The notes under the pieces are model-generated. The model saw nothing but the letters and a program-made list of their open reading frames with translations, was not told where the DNA came from and searched no databases. The position numbers and the translations under genes are program-made. From Platanthera guangdongensis (Eukaryota; Streptophyta; Magnoliopsida; Asparagales; Orchidaceae): a stretch of 64,000 nt of DNA. The DNA is taken from assembly GCA_039583875.1 (NCBI GenBank), contig CM077150.1, forward strand, positions 6,231,765 to 6,295,764, read 5' to 3'. Positions 20,867-32,483 of this stretch are shown piece after piece. Each line of letters opens with the position of its first letter. Position 1 is the first letter of the stretch.

Positions 20867-22746
20867 TTAACCATCAAATGAGTCCACAAGTCTCATTCTT
20901 TCAACATGACCTTTAAACAACTTAGGTGGGAGCCCCTTGGTCATGAGATCTGCTATCATGAGCAGTGTGCCTATATGCTTAATGATGATTTTGCTCTCCC
21001 TCACGTTCACTCTAACCACCAAAAACTTTATATCAATGTGCTTGCTGCGACTCCCACTTTTATTGTTCTTAGCAAAGAACACTGTTGCAACATTGTCACA
21101 AAGAAACTTCATTGGCTTAGGAACTGTATCCATCACCCTAAGCCCTGAAGAAAAATTCTTCAGCCATAACGCTTGCTTAGTTGCTTCATAACATGCAATA
21201 AATTCTGCCTCCATGGTCGAGGACGCAATAAGAGTTTGCTTGGTACTCTTCCAAGCAACTGCACCACTAGCCAACATAAAATATAGCTAGAAGTGGATTT
21301 CCTCGAATCTTGGCAGCCTGCAAAGTCTGCATTTGTGTATCCGACCAAGTCCAGATGGTCAGACTCTCTATATGTAAGCATGTAATCTTTTGTCTCCTAG
21401 AGATATCACATAACTTTCTTGGCAGCTATCCAGTGCTCTATCCCAGGATTACTTTGATATCTTCCCAACATCCCCACGACGAAAGCAATGTCCGGTCTAG
21501 TGCAAACCTCTAAATAGACCAAACTGCCGACTGCTGACGCATATGGAATGTTTTTCATGGATTCCAATTCCAGAGAGTTTTTGGGACATTGTGACAAACT
21601 AAATTTGTCACCCTTCACAATAGGAGCTATTGAGCTAGAACAATTTCTCATATTGAATCTTTCCAGAATTTTGTTGATATAGGCCTTCTGAGACAACCCC
21701 AATATCCTTCTGGATCTATCTCTATGTATCTCAATTCCTATAACATATGAAGCCTCTCCTAAATCTTTTATATCAAAGTTCTGAGAGATAAATTGTTTAG
21801 TCTCCCATATCATTCTCAAATTGTTACTTGCTAGCAAAATATCATCAACATATAGGACTAAAAACATGAATCTGCTCCCACTGACCTTAATTTATATGCA
21901 TTGATCCACAACATTTTCCTCGAATCCAAATGAGGTAATAACGTTGTGGAATCTTATATACCACTGTCGCGAGGCTTGTTTAAGCCCATATATTGATTTC
22001 TTTAGTTTGCATACAAGGTTAAGGGCGTTCTCTGAAATGAAACCTTCAGGCTGACTCATGTATACTTCCTCTTCAAGTTCCCCGTTTAAGAATGTCGTTT
22101 TGACATCCATTTGATGTAGCTCCAGGTCAAAATGAGCTACGAGGGCCATGATAATCCTTAGTAAGTCCTTCTTTGATACCGGAGAGAAGGTGTCATGATA
22201 ATCTATGCCCTCCTTTTGAAGGAACCCTTTAGCAACAAATCTTGCCTTGTATCGTTCGATGTTACCAGAGGTATCAACTTTTGTCTTGTAGACCCATTTG
22301 GAACCTACAACCCGAAAATCTTCTGGTAATTCTACTAGATCCCATACTTGATTGTTTGCCATTGAGTTTAATTCATCCTTCATAGCCTCATACCATTTTT
22401 CAGAATTTGTGCGGCTTACGGCCTCTGAAAAGGGGATGGGGTCTTGAATGAGTCCAGACATGTAGTCGGTCTCTTGTAAATATACAACATAATCAGCTGG
22501 AATAGCCGACCTTTTGACTCTTGAAGATCTCCGAAGATCTGATTGATCTAGTGGTTTTGGTGCAGTCTCCACTGGTGGTGGTTCCTGAATGACTGGTTCA
22601 CTAGCCACATCTTCATGAGAGCTCTGGATAGGAGGATCATTGATCACTTCTTCATAAGTTGGGATCTGAATAGGTAGGTGTTGAGCCACAGCAGGTATGA
22701 GCCCACCAGGTTCAACGCCACTACCAGAAGGTACAGTCTCATGCAC
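20867..22746 (-). pseudogene. Copia reverse transcriptase and RNase H
   Basis: The RT region has WYEAMKDELNSM, then RYKARFVAKGFLQ, MDVKTTFLNG and SIYGLKQASRQWY, and the catalytic motif in LYVDDILLAS (21867-21406 frame). RNase H follows with ADFAGCQDSRKSTSS, AEFIACYEATKQALW and SKHIDIKF. An in-frame TAA at 21892-21894 lies just before the YVDD segment, where the family normally has Tyr, and at least one frameshift separates RT from RNase H (about 21270-21380) and RT from integrase (about 22750). Apart from these, conservation is good, so inactivation is fairly recent. Confidence 0.85.
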
Positions 22747-22751
22747 CTATT

Positions 22752-23642
22752 CTATCCCAACATTATGAGTACATCTCTCATCAGGATTATATTTCTGGCA
22801 TTCCTGGCTTCTACTACTTTAAGCGTGTGCGAGGGACAATAAAATCTAAAACCCTTGGATTTTTTTGCATAGCCAATGAAGAAAATATTGACTGTCCTTG
22901 GGTCTAATTTCTTTTCATGTGGGTTGTACACTCTAACCTCTACTTGACAGCCCCATATGTGCACATGATTCAAACTGGGCTTCCATCCATTCCATAGCTC
23001 AAAAGGTATTTTAGGAACCGACTTGGATGGAACCCTGTTTAAGACGTACACGACCATTTTCAAGGCTTCACTCCACATGCGAGGAGGGAGAGATGAGACA
23101 CCTGTCATGCTCCTTACCATATCCATCAAGGTACGATTCCTTCTTTCGGCTACACCATTTTGTTGTGGTGTGCCAGACATCGTGTATTGAGCTATGATTC
23201 CATGTTCTTGAAGGAATCTAGCGAATGGACCGGGTCTTTGGCTTCCTTCTATGAACCTACCATAATATTCACCACCCCTGTCAGATCTCACGATTTTGAT
23301 ACTCAAACCAGATTGTTTCTCTACATCGGCCTTATAGACATTGAAAGCATCGAGTGCTTCAGATTTGTCATTCAGGAGGTATAGATACATGTATCTTGTA
23401 AAATCGTCAATGAAAGTAATGAAATAATTTTGATCATTCATACAAGGAGTGGTAAATGGTCCACATATATCAGTGTGAATTAGCATTAGTTTTGAATCGC
23501 TTCTTCTAGCTCCTTTACTGGACTTGCTAGTATGCTTTCCCTTTATGCATGCTCTGCAAGTTCCAAAATCAGCGAAATCAAGCGTCTGAATGACACCTTC
23601 CTTCACTAATCTTTTAAGGCGCCCTATGGAGATGTGCCCCAA
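22752..23642 (-). pseudogene. Copia integrase
   Basis: A 296-codon open stretch with the zinc-binding region (CRACIKGK) and core catalytic residues: first Asp in LIHTDICGPF, second in VRSDRGGEYYG, Glu in QNGVAERRNRTLMD. It ends in a frameshift before the RT part and begins out of frame with protease. In a working element this protein inserts the cDNA into the host genome. Confidence 0.85.
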
Positions 23643-25015
23643 TCACCTATATCATAAGTAGATGAATTGTTGTTTTTCACATTGATATAACTACTATTAT
23701 CATGCATTGTAGTGAATGATTGTAAATAGTTTAAATCTAGATCTAAACTATATAACTCATCTGTCAATATACCAGAGTCAATAGTTACTGAATCTTTAAT
23801 GATCAGAAAAGAAATGTATTTAAACTGAAAATCAAAGCCCGTAGGCGCTAGTCTGGATACAGATAATAAGTTTTTAGAAAAACTCGGAATATAAAAAGTC
23901 TTCTCTAGATCCAAAATGTATCTAGTCTTTAGGACGAGCATGTATGTCCCAACACCTTCAACAGAAGACGACATCTTGTTCCCCGAATAGACGCAGAGTT
24001 CTCCTTCACTGGGTTTCCTTAGGCTTTGAAACCCATGCATGACAGTAGAGACATGGATTGTAGAACCCGAATCAATCCACCACGTGTTATGAAAATTATG
24101 AGAATTTACAAAATTTGATTCATAACACACTAAAAATATCATACCTCCAGTTTTAGTCAGCCATGCTTTGTACTTATGGCAGTCCTTCTTCATGTGACCC
24201 TTTTTCTTGCAGAAAAAACAAGTTGATAGCTTTGGGTTGTCTGGTTTCTTTATGGAACCTGCTATCCCTTTGCCTTTATCCTCTGAGTCACCCTTAGGTT
24301 TTGAGGACTGCCCTTTCTTGTGTGACACAAGATTCACCGATTCCAATTTCTCCTGCTTCAGCCTGCCTTGCTCTTGAACACACATGTTCAAAAGCTCATT
24401 CACCGACCATTTTTCCTTATGTGTCATATAAGAGACTTTAAATGCGGTGTAGTCAGCGGGTAATGAAGTCAGAATAAAGTGGACCAAAAAAGACTCGGAA
24501 AAATCGACATCTAAAGCCTTCAACTGAGCAGCTATGTCTCTCATCTCCATAATGTGTCCTCTTACGCTTTCTGTTCCTTTAAGCTTTATGGAACAGAGCT
24601 TTGCCATTAGGGTGTTGTCCTGAGCTTTATCTGAGCTGACGAACTGTTCATCAATGGCCCCCATCAGTTCTTTAGCAGTTCTGCATTCGGGGATAGATCC
24701 CCTTATGCTCTGACTGACGTGATTCTTGATTACCATTATACTGAGACGATTGGATCTTTCCCATCGCTCGTACAAGGTACGGTCAACTGGTGTGCTCTCC
24801 GTCGTGGGGAGAGCTGGCTCCTCAGTACGAAGAGCCAGATCTAAATCCATGCACCCTAAGGCTAGAAGCACCTTATCTTTCCATATCTTATAGTTATCCC
24901 CGGAAAGAGTGGGATGAATTGAGTTGGGTCGATAACAGTGTTGAAAACTGCAAAGAAAAACATAAGACGCATGCTTACAATTACTTATTAAAGCAACGAA
25001 AAAACTAAAAAGCAA
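23624..25015 (-). pseudogene. Copia gag and protease
   Basis: An open stretch of 463 codons. The gag part begins at about NSIHPTLSGDNYKIWK, so the first about 30 residues are probably leader. Gag is followed by a CCHC knuckle CFFCKKKGHMKKDC and a protease with active site WWIDSGSTIHVS, then a pre-integrase segment (NLLSVSRLA). It terminates in an altered frame where the pre-integrase WH motif is expected. This is the best preserved gag in the window and may be the most nearly intact part of this element. Confidence 0.85.
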
Positions 25016-25958
25016 TGGACATTGTGAAAGACTTTATTTAACAGTTAACTCACGTTAATTGTTAATGATAAAAATCTAGTCTCCCTTTGGGCAAAGACTG
25101 CTACCGCATTGGATTTTAACTCTATTTATATATAGCTAGAAAAGAGTATACCAAGATTGATGGAAACTCATACCCCTGGGCATAAAGATCGGTTGATCTT
25201 GGTATATGCATCCTACTATAAACCAATTAAAATTCTACAGTGTTATTTATTATTTCCTGTAGGGACAGGTAACAAGTAACACACGAACATAATTGCAACG
25301 TGCAAAATTTAGAGCGAGTGATTTGAACGCACCCCATGATGGGTTCCCTGTAAATCACTTTATCGGGCTTATCAGGATGCTTTGGCTACTCCTGAGAAAC
25401 TCGATAAACATTATGCTAATTAGTGCACTGGAGACATTGGAAGCTCAAAATCAAAGAACCCGAATCGAATCACCAAACAATGCCTCCATGAACTGTAACT
25501 CTGCAACGTCCAAAACTTGATATTGAAGTGTTCCCTCCAGTCTTTATCTTTGCGCCTCCATCGCCATGGGAAAGCCAAATCTTCAGCACAAGAGTGCTTC
25601 CAAAAGCACATGAAGCCGGGGAGTATGGTGATCGGATTCGGGTCAAGAGTGCGAGATTGTTCGTTGCCATAAAAAAATACACTCCAAACGTAGAAATAAT
25701 ATTACATAGTCATGAAAAAATACTACATCCATCACAAAAAATGACAACGAACAACCACCACAAACTCTGACCACAACGCTGAGCAACCAAACAAGAAAAT
25801 TACGCTCTTTTGGAAGAAATCCCCACAGAGATTTTTCAAAAGAAAAACAACACAATTTTGGGAAGAAATCATCTCAGATTTTGGAAAAACACATCACAAT
25901 TTTGGAAGAAATCATCTCAGATTTTGGTGAAAAATCGGATGTGAAACCCCTATATGTC
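25016..25958 (-). other. 5' leader of the minus-strand copia
   Basis: About 940 bp between the primer site and gag; no coding sense on either strand. Repeated TTTTGGAAGAAATC-like words occur near 25850-25930. Confidence 0.6.
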
Positions 25959-25970
25959 GCTCTGATACCA
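25959..25970 (-). promoter_or_regulatory. Primer binding site, iMet type
   Basis: The minus strand reads TGGTATCAGAGC two bases inside the 5' LTR, complementary to the 3' end of plant initiator tRNA-Met. This is the standard copia primer site. Confidence 0.95.
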
Positions 25971-25972
25971 AA

Positions 25973-26681
25973 TGTAAGAGCACAAATAACTTGATCTAGG
26001 GCAAAGCCTAGGGCGCAGCGGAAGAAACAAAGATCGTATATAGGGATTATACCTCCTGCCATTAGGGCAAAGCCTGGGAGCAAACTTGCTGGAAACCGAC
26101 CGGACTTGGAAACTGGTGACACCGGCTTGTTGGAGTATGGCGGCAGCTTGTTGCTGCACGGCGGTCGCGGTCTTGCTAGAGGGCCGTGACAATGGCCTTT
26201 CCAGAGGGCTGCGATGCCGAGCTACGGTCGAATCTGGAATGGCGATGGGATCTGGAAAGCTTAAACCGTCGCCGGGAAGCGATGCGGTGGAGTCAGCGCG
26301 ACGGCAGACCACTGCTTTGCCGGAGACAAAAAAAACTGGCGTGCAGCTCCGGCGGGATGGCGACGCGGAACGATGGAATCGGGAAGAAAACCTAAATCGC
26401 GACCAACGACTGGAGCGGCTCGGGCTTCTGGATATTGGGGAAAAATCAACCGGATGAAAAACCTAAATGATGGGTTTAGGTTTTTCCCTTATATACCCCA
26501 CATCCAGGGTCTTATCAAAACCCTGAACGATCGCGGCCGTCCATCCTCCCATCAAGAGGATCGTGACTAGAAACCCCGATCTAACTTAAACCACTTGTCT
26601 CACTTGGACTTAGAGAGTCACACCTATATACTAATCACCCTACAGGAATCCTACGAGTTGAATCACATAAGTAATCTTACA
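25973..26681 (-). repeat. 5' LTR of the minus-strand copia
   Basis: The 709-bp partner of 19717-20426, starting TGTAAGAGCACAAATAAC and ending AGTAATCTTACA in plus-strand reading. It contains a TATATA motif near 26490 on the transcribed orientation. Confidence 0.92.
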
Positions 26682-26764
26682 TCCTTTCATAATGGGGGAT
26701 ACACATTACCAAGCCTTTAATAGCAATACTTCCACCACATCCTCTCTATGGCATAAGAGATTTA
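26682..26764 (+). pseudogene. Ancient copia pre-integrase remnant
   Basis: The short segment reads STTSSLWHKRF, the copia pre-integrase WH(x)RF motif, and stops exactly at the MITE insertion. The next residues expected (HLN) resume after the MITE at 27216. Confidence 0.65.
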
Positions 26765-27209
26765 GGCTCTGTTTGGGACAACTCTGGCGGATTGAAAAGC
26801 TGCTGTCCGGATAGAGCTGTTTTAAAATAGATCTCTGGGGAGCAGTTTTGAAAAACTGCAGAGTGTTTTGGTGTTCTGTGCAGAAGTGTGCTCGGAATCG
26901 CCGGAGGAAGGACGCCGGGGGCTCAGAAACGCCGGAGGAAGGCCGTCTGGGGCTCGGAATCGCCGGATGAAGGCCGTCCGGCCTCTAAGCATGTTCCAAC
27001 TGAAGAAACCATTAGATTTTCAAAACCTGTGAGAGAGAAAGCTATTTTGCAGGAGTAGAAGCTGGGGGGAGGGAGATTTCTGAAAAGCTGCAAAACAGCT
27101 CCAGATTTTTGAAAAGCTCTTCACAAGGAGCTGTCCCAAACACATATAAAGCAGCTCTGGCGGCTGGAATAGAGATTTTCCACCCGCCAGGGCTGCGCCA
27201 AACAAACCC
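26765..27209. mobile_element. MITE C, second copy
   Basis: The 445-bp element has the same ends (GGCTCTGTTTGGGACAAC, right end inverted GGGTTTGTTTGGCGCAGC) and interior as 774-1214. A perfect TTA duplication flanks it at 26762-26764 and 27210-27212. It is inserted in the pre-integrase region of the ancient copia. Confidence 0.92.
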
Positions 27210-27884
27210 TTAGACACCTCAACTATCAGTCCATGTAGCTTCTCAAACATCACAATATGGTAAGGGCCCTCCCACATATTAGTTTTCAGTATTCTTTATA
27301 AAGACTGCTAGGAAGGGAAAGTGCACAAACAACCCGTCCCCCAAAACTCAACATGGAAAAGTACCTCCCTCTTGAGCTTCTTCATATTGATCTTTGGGAG
27401 TCTGCTTCAACTCCCACTCAAGGAGGAGCTCGATTCTATTTTTATCATCTTGGATGACTTCTCACGCTACATATTAATATTTTTTCTCCAAAATAAATCG
27501 CAAGTTTTGAACATTTTTTAAGTTCTTGAAGTTAACCGAAAATCAATTGGGAAGGAAGATTAAAGTGTGAGAAGTGATAGAGGGGGAGAGTTTCTCTCAT
27601 CTAACTTTCAGTCCTTCTGCCAAGAACATGACATAATACATGAACTTATTGCTCTCAACTCCCCCCGACAAAATGGAGTTGTAGAACAAAGGAATGAGAC
27701 TACCGGAAATGGCTCGCTCTTTACTTCATTACAAATCCATGCCCAAGGAAATCCGGGTTGAAGCATGCAACACCGTAGTATACATTCTCAACCGATCTCC
27801 CACTAGATCCCTTGTCAACACAACTCCTTTCGAAGTCCTATACCATAGAAAGCCATCAATTGGCCACTTAAGAATATTTGGGAG
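27210..27884 (+). pseudogene. Ancient copia integrase
   Basis: The translation shows the integrase core in broken frames: LELLHIDLWG, LDDFSRYI, MRSDRGGEFLS with the second catalytic Asp, and RQNGVVEQRNETT with the Glu. VVYILNRSPTRSL and RIFGSV follow, where the segment is cut by the next insertion. Multiple stops make it non-functional. Confidence 0.8.
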
Positions 27885-28189
27885 TGTTAGAAACCAGGCC
27901 GAAGCCCAAGACTTCGAATTATCTACGAGAATATTGGGACAATTCCGGACCTGGCGAATTGCAGTCGAATGACAACAACATCCCCAACCAAATCTCCGCG
28001 GAAGACTCCGAATTATCTACGAGAATATTCCGCAGTAGGTTGTTGAGACCCGGACTCGATCCCGGGACCCATTGGAATCTGAATGTTGAAGCCTGGATAC
28101 CGGTTGAACGAAGTTCAGACTAAGAGGGACAGCTTACATTACCTAACTCATTGTCGGACACCTGAAGCCCGGATATTCTAAGCTTTTAG

Positions 28190-28287
28190 ATCTGACCCTC
28201 ACTGAAGAAGATTAGATTGCCTACACTCAGACCTACGAGCTGTAGCGAGTAGGTCCCGTCGCACACTTGGAACTTCTCTTCTCAACT
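28190..28287. repeat. 98-bp direct repeat, copy 1
   Basis: Starts ATCTGACCCTCACTGAAG and ends near TTCTCAACT; about 93% identical by eye to 29889-29986. It lies in opposite orientation relative to the flanking LTR-like end segments. Confidence 0.8.
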
Positions 28288-28694
28288 TCTCCCCAAGAAA
28301 AAAACTGAGTTCAGCACCTCAGATGACACAGAGAAAAAACTCAAAATTGGCGAGCTCTGGGAGGCTGTGCCTATCTTTTCTGAGGTGCCAATGGATCTTA
28401 TTTATAGGCAAAATATCTTGAGTGTAAATTGGTCCTAATTGATCTGCAGATAGCTCCCTCCGCCTTAACAAAAATGATATTCCCAGACCCAAACAGTCTA
28501 CAGATAACAGCATCCGACTTAACGAGAATACTATTCCCAGACCCTGAAAGTTTGTTGATATTCATGCCACAAAATGGTCACTGCATACTGACCCGGGCAA
28601 TCCTAAAGGATGGGATGGCCGGGAATTCCCTCGCCTAGCCGGCGACCAGTGATAATTTAAATATTTAAGCTCTAGTGAAAGAGATTCTTCAATA

Positions 28695-28852
28695 GTCATA
28701 GAATGTATGTCTGACAAGACAATGGTTAACCAAGAAAAGAAATTTTGTTTTGAACCAAAAATTGGTTGTAGTTCCTTAAACTAGGAGTGTTCACAAATAA
28801 TAGCTTATAATCACCACGTTCATGATCGCAACCGCCATGCCAAAGAGAACCT
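28695..28852. mobile_element. Truncated MITE of the B / 55720 family
   Basis: The right end inverted reads GGTTCTCTTTGGCATGGCGG, matching the terminal repeat of MITE B and of 55720-55940. The interior ATGACAAGACAATGGTT-like segment also matches the latter. The left terminus is missing. Confidence 0.55.
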
Positions 28853-29888
28853 TAATCTTGGTGATTTTTTGGAGGGTTCTTTTTTTCAAAATTCATATTT
28901 TTAGGGATAAAAAAGTTATAAATTTTTTTGATGAATATTTTACATAAATTTCAATTTGGAGTAATATTTACTAAAATATGCTTTACATATGATCATAACT
29001 TTTGTCATGTGTACCCAGACAAATCAGAAATTTCGACATGTGGGTCTGGCATTATCTTCATCTAGGAAAACAATTTTGAAAGTCTTCATTTTATCAAAAC
29101 TATTTTTTCCTTTTTCGATCATCAATTTTTACGTGTAAATAGTCAAAATTCATTGTCTCAATAAAAAAAATTAAAAGGCACTATCTATTTTGCAATTTTT
29201 TTGGAGGGCAGGGCCCCAACCGGTCCCCTCTTAGATTCGCCCTTGTGATGAGCATAAGAGTTATAAATATTATTGTTGTGGCCAACTCGAGGCTTCTGTA
29301 AACTGGTTTAGATTGCAGGTGCGTATTAGCCCAGGAGCTGTTGAGCTCGCAAATAGCCAATGGAAAAGAGACGGCTTGTAAGAGACTTTTTTTAAACATG
29401 TAAAACCTCAGAAAAAAGTGAAAACCCACGTTGTCGGGGTTGTGCCGACCAAACTATATTATTTGTTGGTGTTGCACAGAGCTTTGAGGAGAAAGCGAAG
29501 GCGATAGACCGCTCCTCATTACCATGTGATGTGGGTGAGATAGGGATGCGCTCGGAGGTGGCTTTGATGATCACGCGGCAGACTCAACTGACGGGTACCA
29601 GCTTGCTGAACGAGTCCCTTGTGCAAGGACGACCGCGAGCCGGACAAGCCGCGGAGGCGACACAACTCACTTAGTGTACTCGCCTCGGCGAGGGAAGCCG
29701 GCTCACCCTTTCATCTACTCACATCTCAGCCTTGTCTTCCCATAGCTATCTCAAACAATAGGGTTTCACTGTCCACAAACCAATCAAGGGTGTTAATAAC
29801 AAAAACCAAAAAACGGATGGCGCTATCTGCATGCCATAAGAGACGAATTTGCTCATGGTTTGAGGTTTGCCTATAAATAAACCATAAA
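28853..29888. other. Unassigned sequence within the composite block
   Basis: AT-rich to 29210, then mixed. The stretch near 29390-29440 (AAACATGTAAAACCTCAG, then GTGAAAACCCACG) weakly resembles 56875-56915, a pattern seen at plant copia LTR ends. No gene is seen. Confidence 0.35.
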
Positions 29889-29986
29889 ATCTGACCCTCA
29901 CCGAAGAAGATTAGATTGCCTACACTCAGACCTACGAGCTGTAGCGAGTAGGCCCCGTCACACACTCGGAACTTCTCCTCTCAACT
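29889..29986. repeat. 98-bp direct repeat, copy 2
   Basis: Partner of 28190-28287, in the same genomic orientation, located just downstream of a plus-strand TATA-like motif. Confidence 0.8.
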
Positions 29987-30290
29987 AAAGGCAGACCCAG
30001 CCTACCAGAGCCCCTGAATTTCATAGAGTTCTTGCTTAGTGTCATCCAAGATGTCGGGCTCAGCTTTTGAATTTGGGGGGGATACACAACACTCAATTCC
30101 GGGTGAGCGGTGGGACCTCCACACTGCAGCTCATCAGTTCTGTGAGTAGGCAACCACTTAAAATTAGTGAAGGTTGAATTCGTGCTCGAATTGATCTACC
30201 TTGAGCACTCGACGGTAGACCAAGTAACTTGAACTGTCCCTCTAGTACGAACTCCGTTGAACCAGTATCTAGGTTTCAACAGTGACATGC

Positions 30291-32262
30291 TGTAACGCCC
30301 CGAATTTTGTGTGCGAGTCGGTCGCGGAAAAAGAGTTTTTGGTGCCTGTAGGGGTACACGGCCTAGGACACGGGCGTGTCCAAGGCCGTGTCTGGCTGGT
30401 GATTTTTTGGCCGTTTTCAACCCGAGAAGGACACGGCCAGAAACACGGCCGGATGACACGGGCGTGTCATCCGACACGGCGTGTGCCAACCCGTGTCCAG
30501 ACCCGTGTCCTGAGGGGTCGTGTCCGTTGCCGTGGCGGTTATGCGTGACACGCCCTCGAACACGGGCGTGTCGAGGAACCCGACACGGGCGTGTCAGGTC
30601 AGACACGGGCGTGTCTTCGCCCGTGTGCGTTTCCCGTTCGACGATCGTGCCTGGATCGAGGCACACGGCCTTGGACACGGCCGTGTGCCAAGCCGTGTGC
30701 GGCCCAGTTCTGGGGATTTGTTTGTGCAGATCCGAGCCGTTCATTTTCTTTAATTTAGATCTGACGGCCCAGATTAGTTTAGGCTCTGTTAAGGCCGGGA
30801 ATTGGGAGTTATTCCCTCATTTTCTCTCCAAAATTCTCCCCTTCCAAAGTGAGAGAGAAGAGGAAGAAGAAGGAGGTTTCCGGCCGCCGGCGGAGCATCG
30901 AGCGCCATTTCGAAATCGGAGAGCGGATCCGTGGAGGGAAAGTCATTGCGAAGAGTTATAACCGCGTAGTTTTTCCATGGCGCCAAAACGGACTACAAGG
31001 GTAACGATTCTCAACTCGAGCGCTTGAATCTCTTTCTTTCTGCATAAGGAATCCCGCTCCCGCGAGTATGCGGTGAGTGCGTGGTGTTCCTTGGGGTTGA
31101 CGGGAATAGTCCCCCGCCTTGTGTTGCATGTAGAGCCGGAATCGTAAGTACGGGCATAGGCATTGTGTGTGAAGCCTACCCGGACGTGTTTTGTCTGGAT
31201 CGGTGATGTTGCATTTGATATGGTTTTGCCGGAGAAGACTCCGTGCTTTGGATTTTTTCGGTTTCTACGCGGTAGATTGCAGCAGGGATCCTTGAAGGTT
31301 AGCTTCAAGGCGCACCGGAAAATTGAGCGGAAACGTGTTCTGCTAACTTGGCGGTCTGGGAACCGGCCTTGATCATAACTGGGTTATGAGACTGTTTGGA
31401 AAATTTGGGATCCGAGAGAAGCTTGGCCCGCGCAAAGTTCCTTAATTGGACATGCGGCGTGAGCAACGGGCAAGTGGAATTGGACCTAGGCTATGTGGTT
31501 CGGTGCGAGAGACCCGAAGACGGGGACTGGCCGTTGGCATAGTTGGAGCCTTAGACGGTGGTCAGAAAGGCTAAATGCTCACATGGTTGTTGCCATCCTA
31601 GGGGTGGTGGTGGATGCACTGATGGGTCAGGGTCCACCATGAATGTGCCCTGAGTGCACGGGGTGTTTGGCCGTGCGAGCCTACACCTGTGGCGAATTAT
31701 TATTGCGCTATATATATATTGTTGGCTAAAGTTTTGCAGGAAAGAGCACCGCCGTCCCGAGTAAGGGCGGGGTCGTTATAATTTGGTCGGCTTTTTAGCT
31801 GACCGTTGCTTTATTTGCCACCGTGCGGTGGTATGTGCTTGCAGGTGCTGCGGAGCCGAGCGCCAAATAGCGGCTGGAGCCCATGTTGCTGTGCTGGCCC
31901 TAGAAGGCCGTAGAGTAGTTGTTTTTACATTTCTCATGTGTGGCCGGCCTGCGAGCCGATGTATGTAAGACATGTTATATTTATGAACATTTGTAAGGCC
32001 ATAAGGCCATGTACCTATTTCAGTGTACTTGGAGTTTCATTCCTGTTGTTGTAGCTGTGGACATTCATATTGATGGAATTAATTTTGGGTTCTTTCAACT
32101 TTAAAATCTTCCGCTAGAATGCTCTGTGATTAGGACGATAGTCTTAATTAGATGGTTTGATTTATTCATTTAGTAACCCTTCCGACTGTCTGTGTGGTAT
32201 ATGGCGTCGGGTTCCAGCTGGACCTTCTGTGTTATTGCCATGCGACGGATGGGGGTGTTACA
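30291..32262 (+). repeat. 5' LTR of the chromovirus
   Basis: A 1972-bp LTR. Positions 30355-30710 contain many copies of ACACGG/CCGTGT half-sites, often joined as the near-palindrome GACACGGGCGTGTC. The 3' half holds TATATATATA near 31712 and a GGGGGTGTTACA terminus. Confidence 0.9.
30355..30710. repeat. Dispersed near-palindromes GACACGGGCGTGTC in U3
   Basis: About 20 ACACGG or CCGTGT words in 350 bp, several paired as the 14-base near-palindrome, with irregular spacing, so they are not a simple tandem repeat. The same array recurs in the 3' LTR at about 37180-37530. Confidence 0.8.
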
Positions 32263-32265
32263 ATT

Positions 32266-32277
32266 TGGTATCAAAGC
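32266..32277 (+). promoter_or_regulatory. Primer binding site of the chromovirus
   Basis: TGGTATCAAAGC begins three bases after the LTR end and differs by one base from the canonical iMet-complementary site. Confidence 0.85.
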
Positions 32278-32483
32278 CAGGTTACGTCAAGCTTAAATGA
32301 ATTCGTGGGCGAATTCTTTTAAGGGTGGTGAGCACATGTGTGCGTCATCGTTATAACATCAAAAAGAACCCATGAATGTCCACTTAGGAATGAAAATACA
32401 CTTGTTTTGTGGAACCTGAGTGTTCCAATGATTGCTTTTAGCAATTTGTTTGTCGCCTAATCGTGTGTCTTTGCTATTATAGG

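Larger units (their letters stand above)
19717..26681 (-). mobile_element. Complete copia element on the minus strand
   Basis: The 6965-bp element has LTRs of 709-710 bp (5' LTR 25973-26681, 3' LTR 19717-20426) with TG...CA ends (TGTAAGA...TTACA), an iMet primer site at 25959-25970 and a polypurine tract beside the 3' LTR. Internal order on the minus strand is gag, protease, integrase, reverse transcriptase, RNase H. Flanks ACCCT (19712-19716) and TCCTT (26682-26686) match at only three of five bases, so the target duplication is decayed or the ends have recombined. It interrupts the ancient copia. Confidence 0.88.
27885..30281. mobile_element. LTR-bounded composite block with inverted ends
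   Basis: It begins TGTTAGAAACC and ends GGTTTCAACA, so the termini are inverted as in an LTR unit. Flanks GGGAG (27880-27884) and GTGAC (30282-30286) share three of five bases. Inside, a roughly 50-bp end segment starting TGTTGAAGCCTGGATAC (28084) recurs inverted at 30234-30281, and a 98-bp segment occurs twice in direct orientation (28190-28287 and 29889-29986). Candidate TATA motifs are CTATAAATAAG on minus near 28400 and CCTATAAATAAACC on plus near 29870. This looks like at least two LTR remnants in opposite orientation. No protein is recognisable. Confidence 0.5.
11280..30290 (+). mobile_element. Ancient copia element dispersed by nested insertions
   Basis: Copia protein fragments, all on the plus strand and in the correct order, lie in the gaps between younger insertions: gag N-terminus (11280-11875), gag linker (12332-12545), gag zinc knuckle and protease (about 13850-13920 and 19172-19716), pre-integrase (26682-26764), integrase (27210-27884 and a few bases at 30282-30290). 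The interrupting elements are at 11876-12331, 12722-13462, 13921-19171, 19717-26681, 26765-27209, 27885-30281 and 30291 onward. Every fragment is full of stops. No LTR of this element was recognised on either side, and its 3' portion is lost in or beyond the sequence gap. Confidence 0.8.

Noticed and set aside
30196..30744. 182-codon minus-strand and 216-codon plus-strand frames
   Set aside because: They are products of the ACACGG/CCGTGT array in the chromovirus U3 and start inside or across the LTR boundary.
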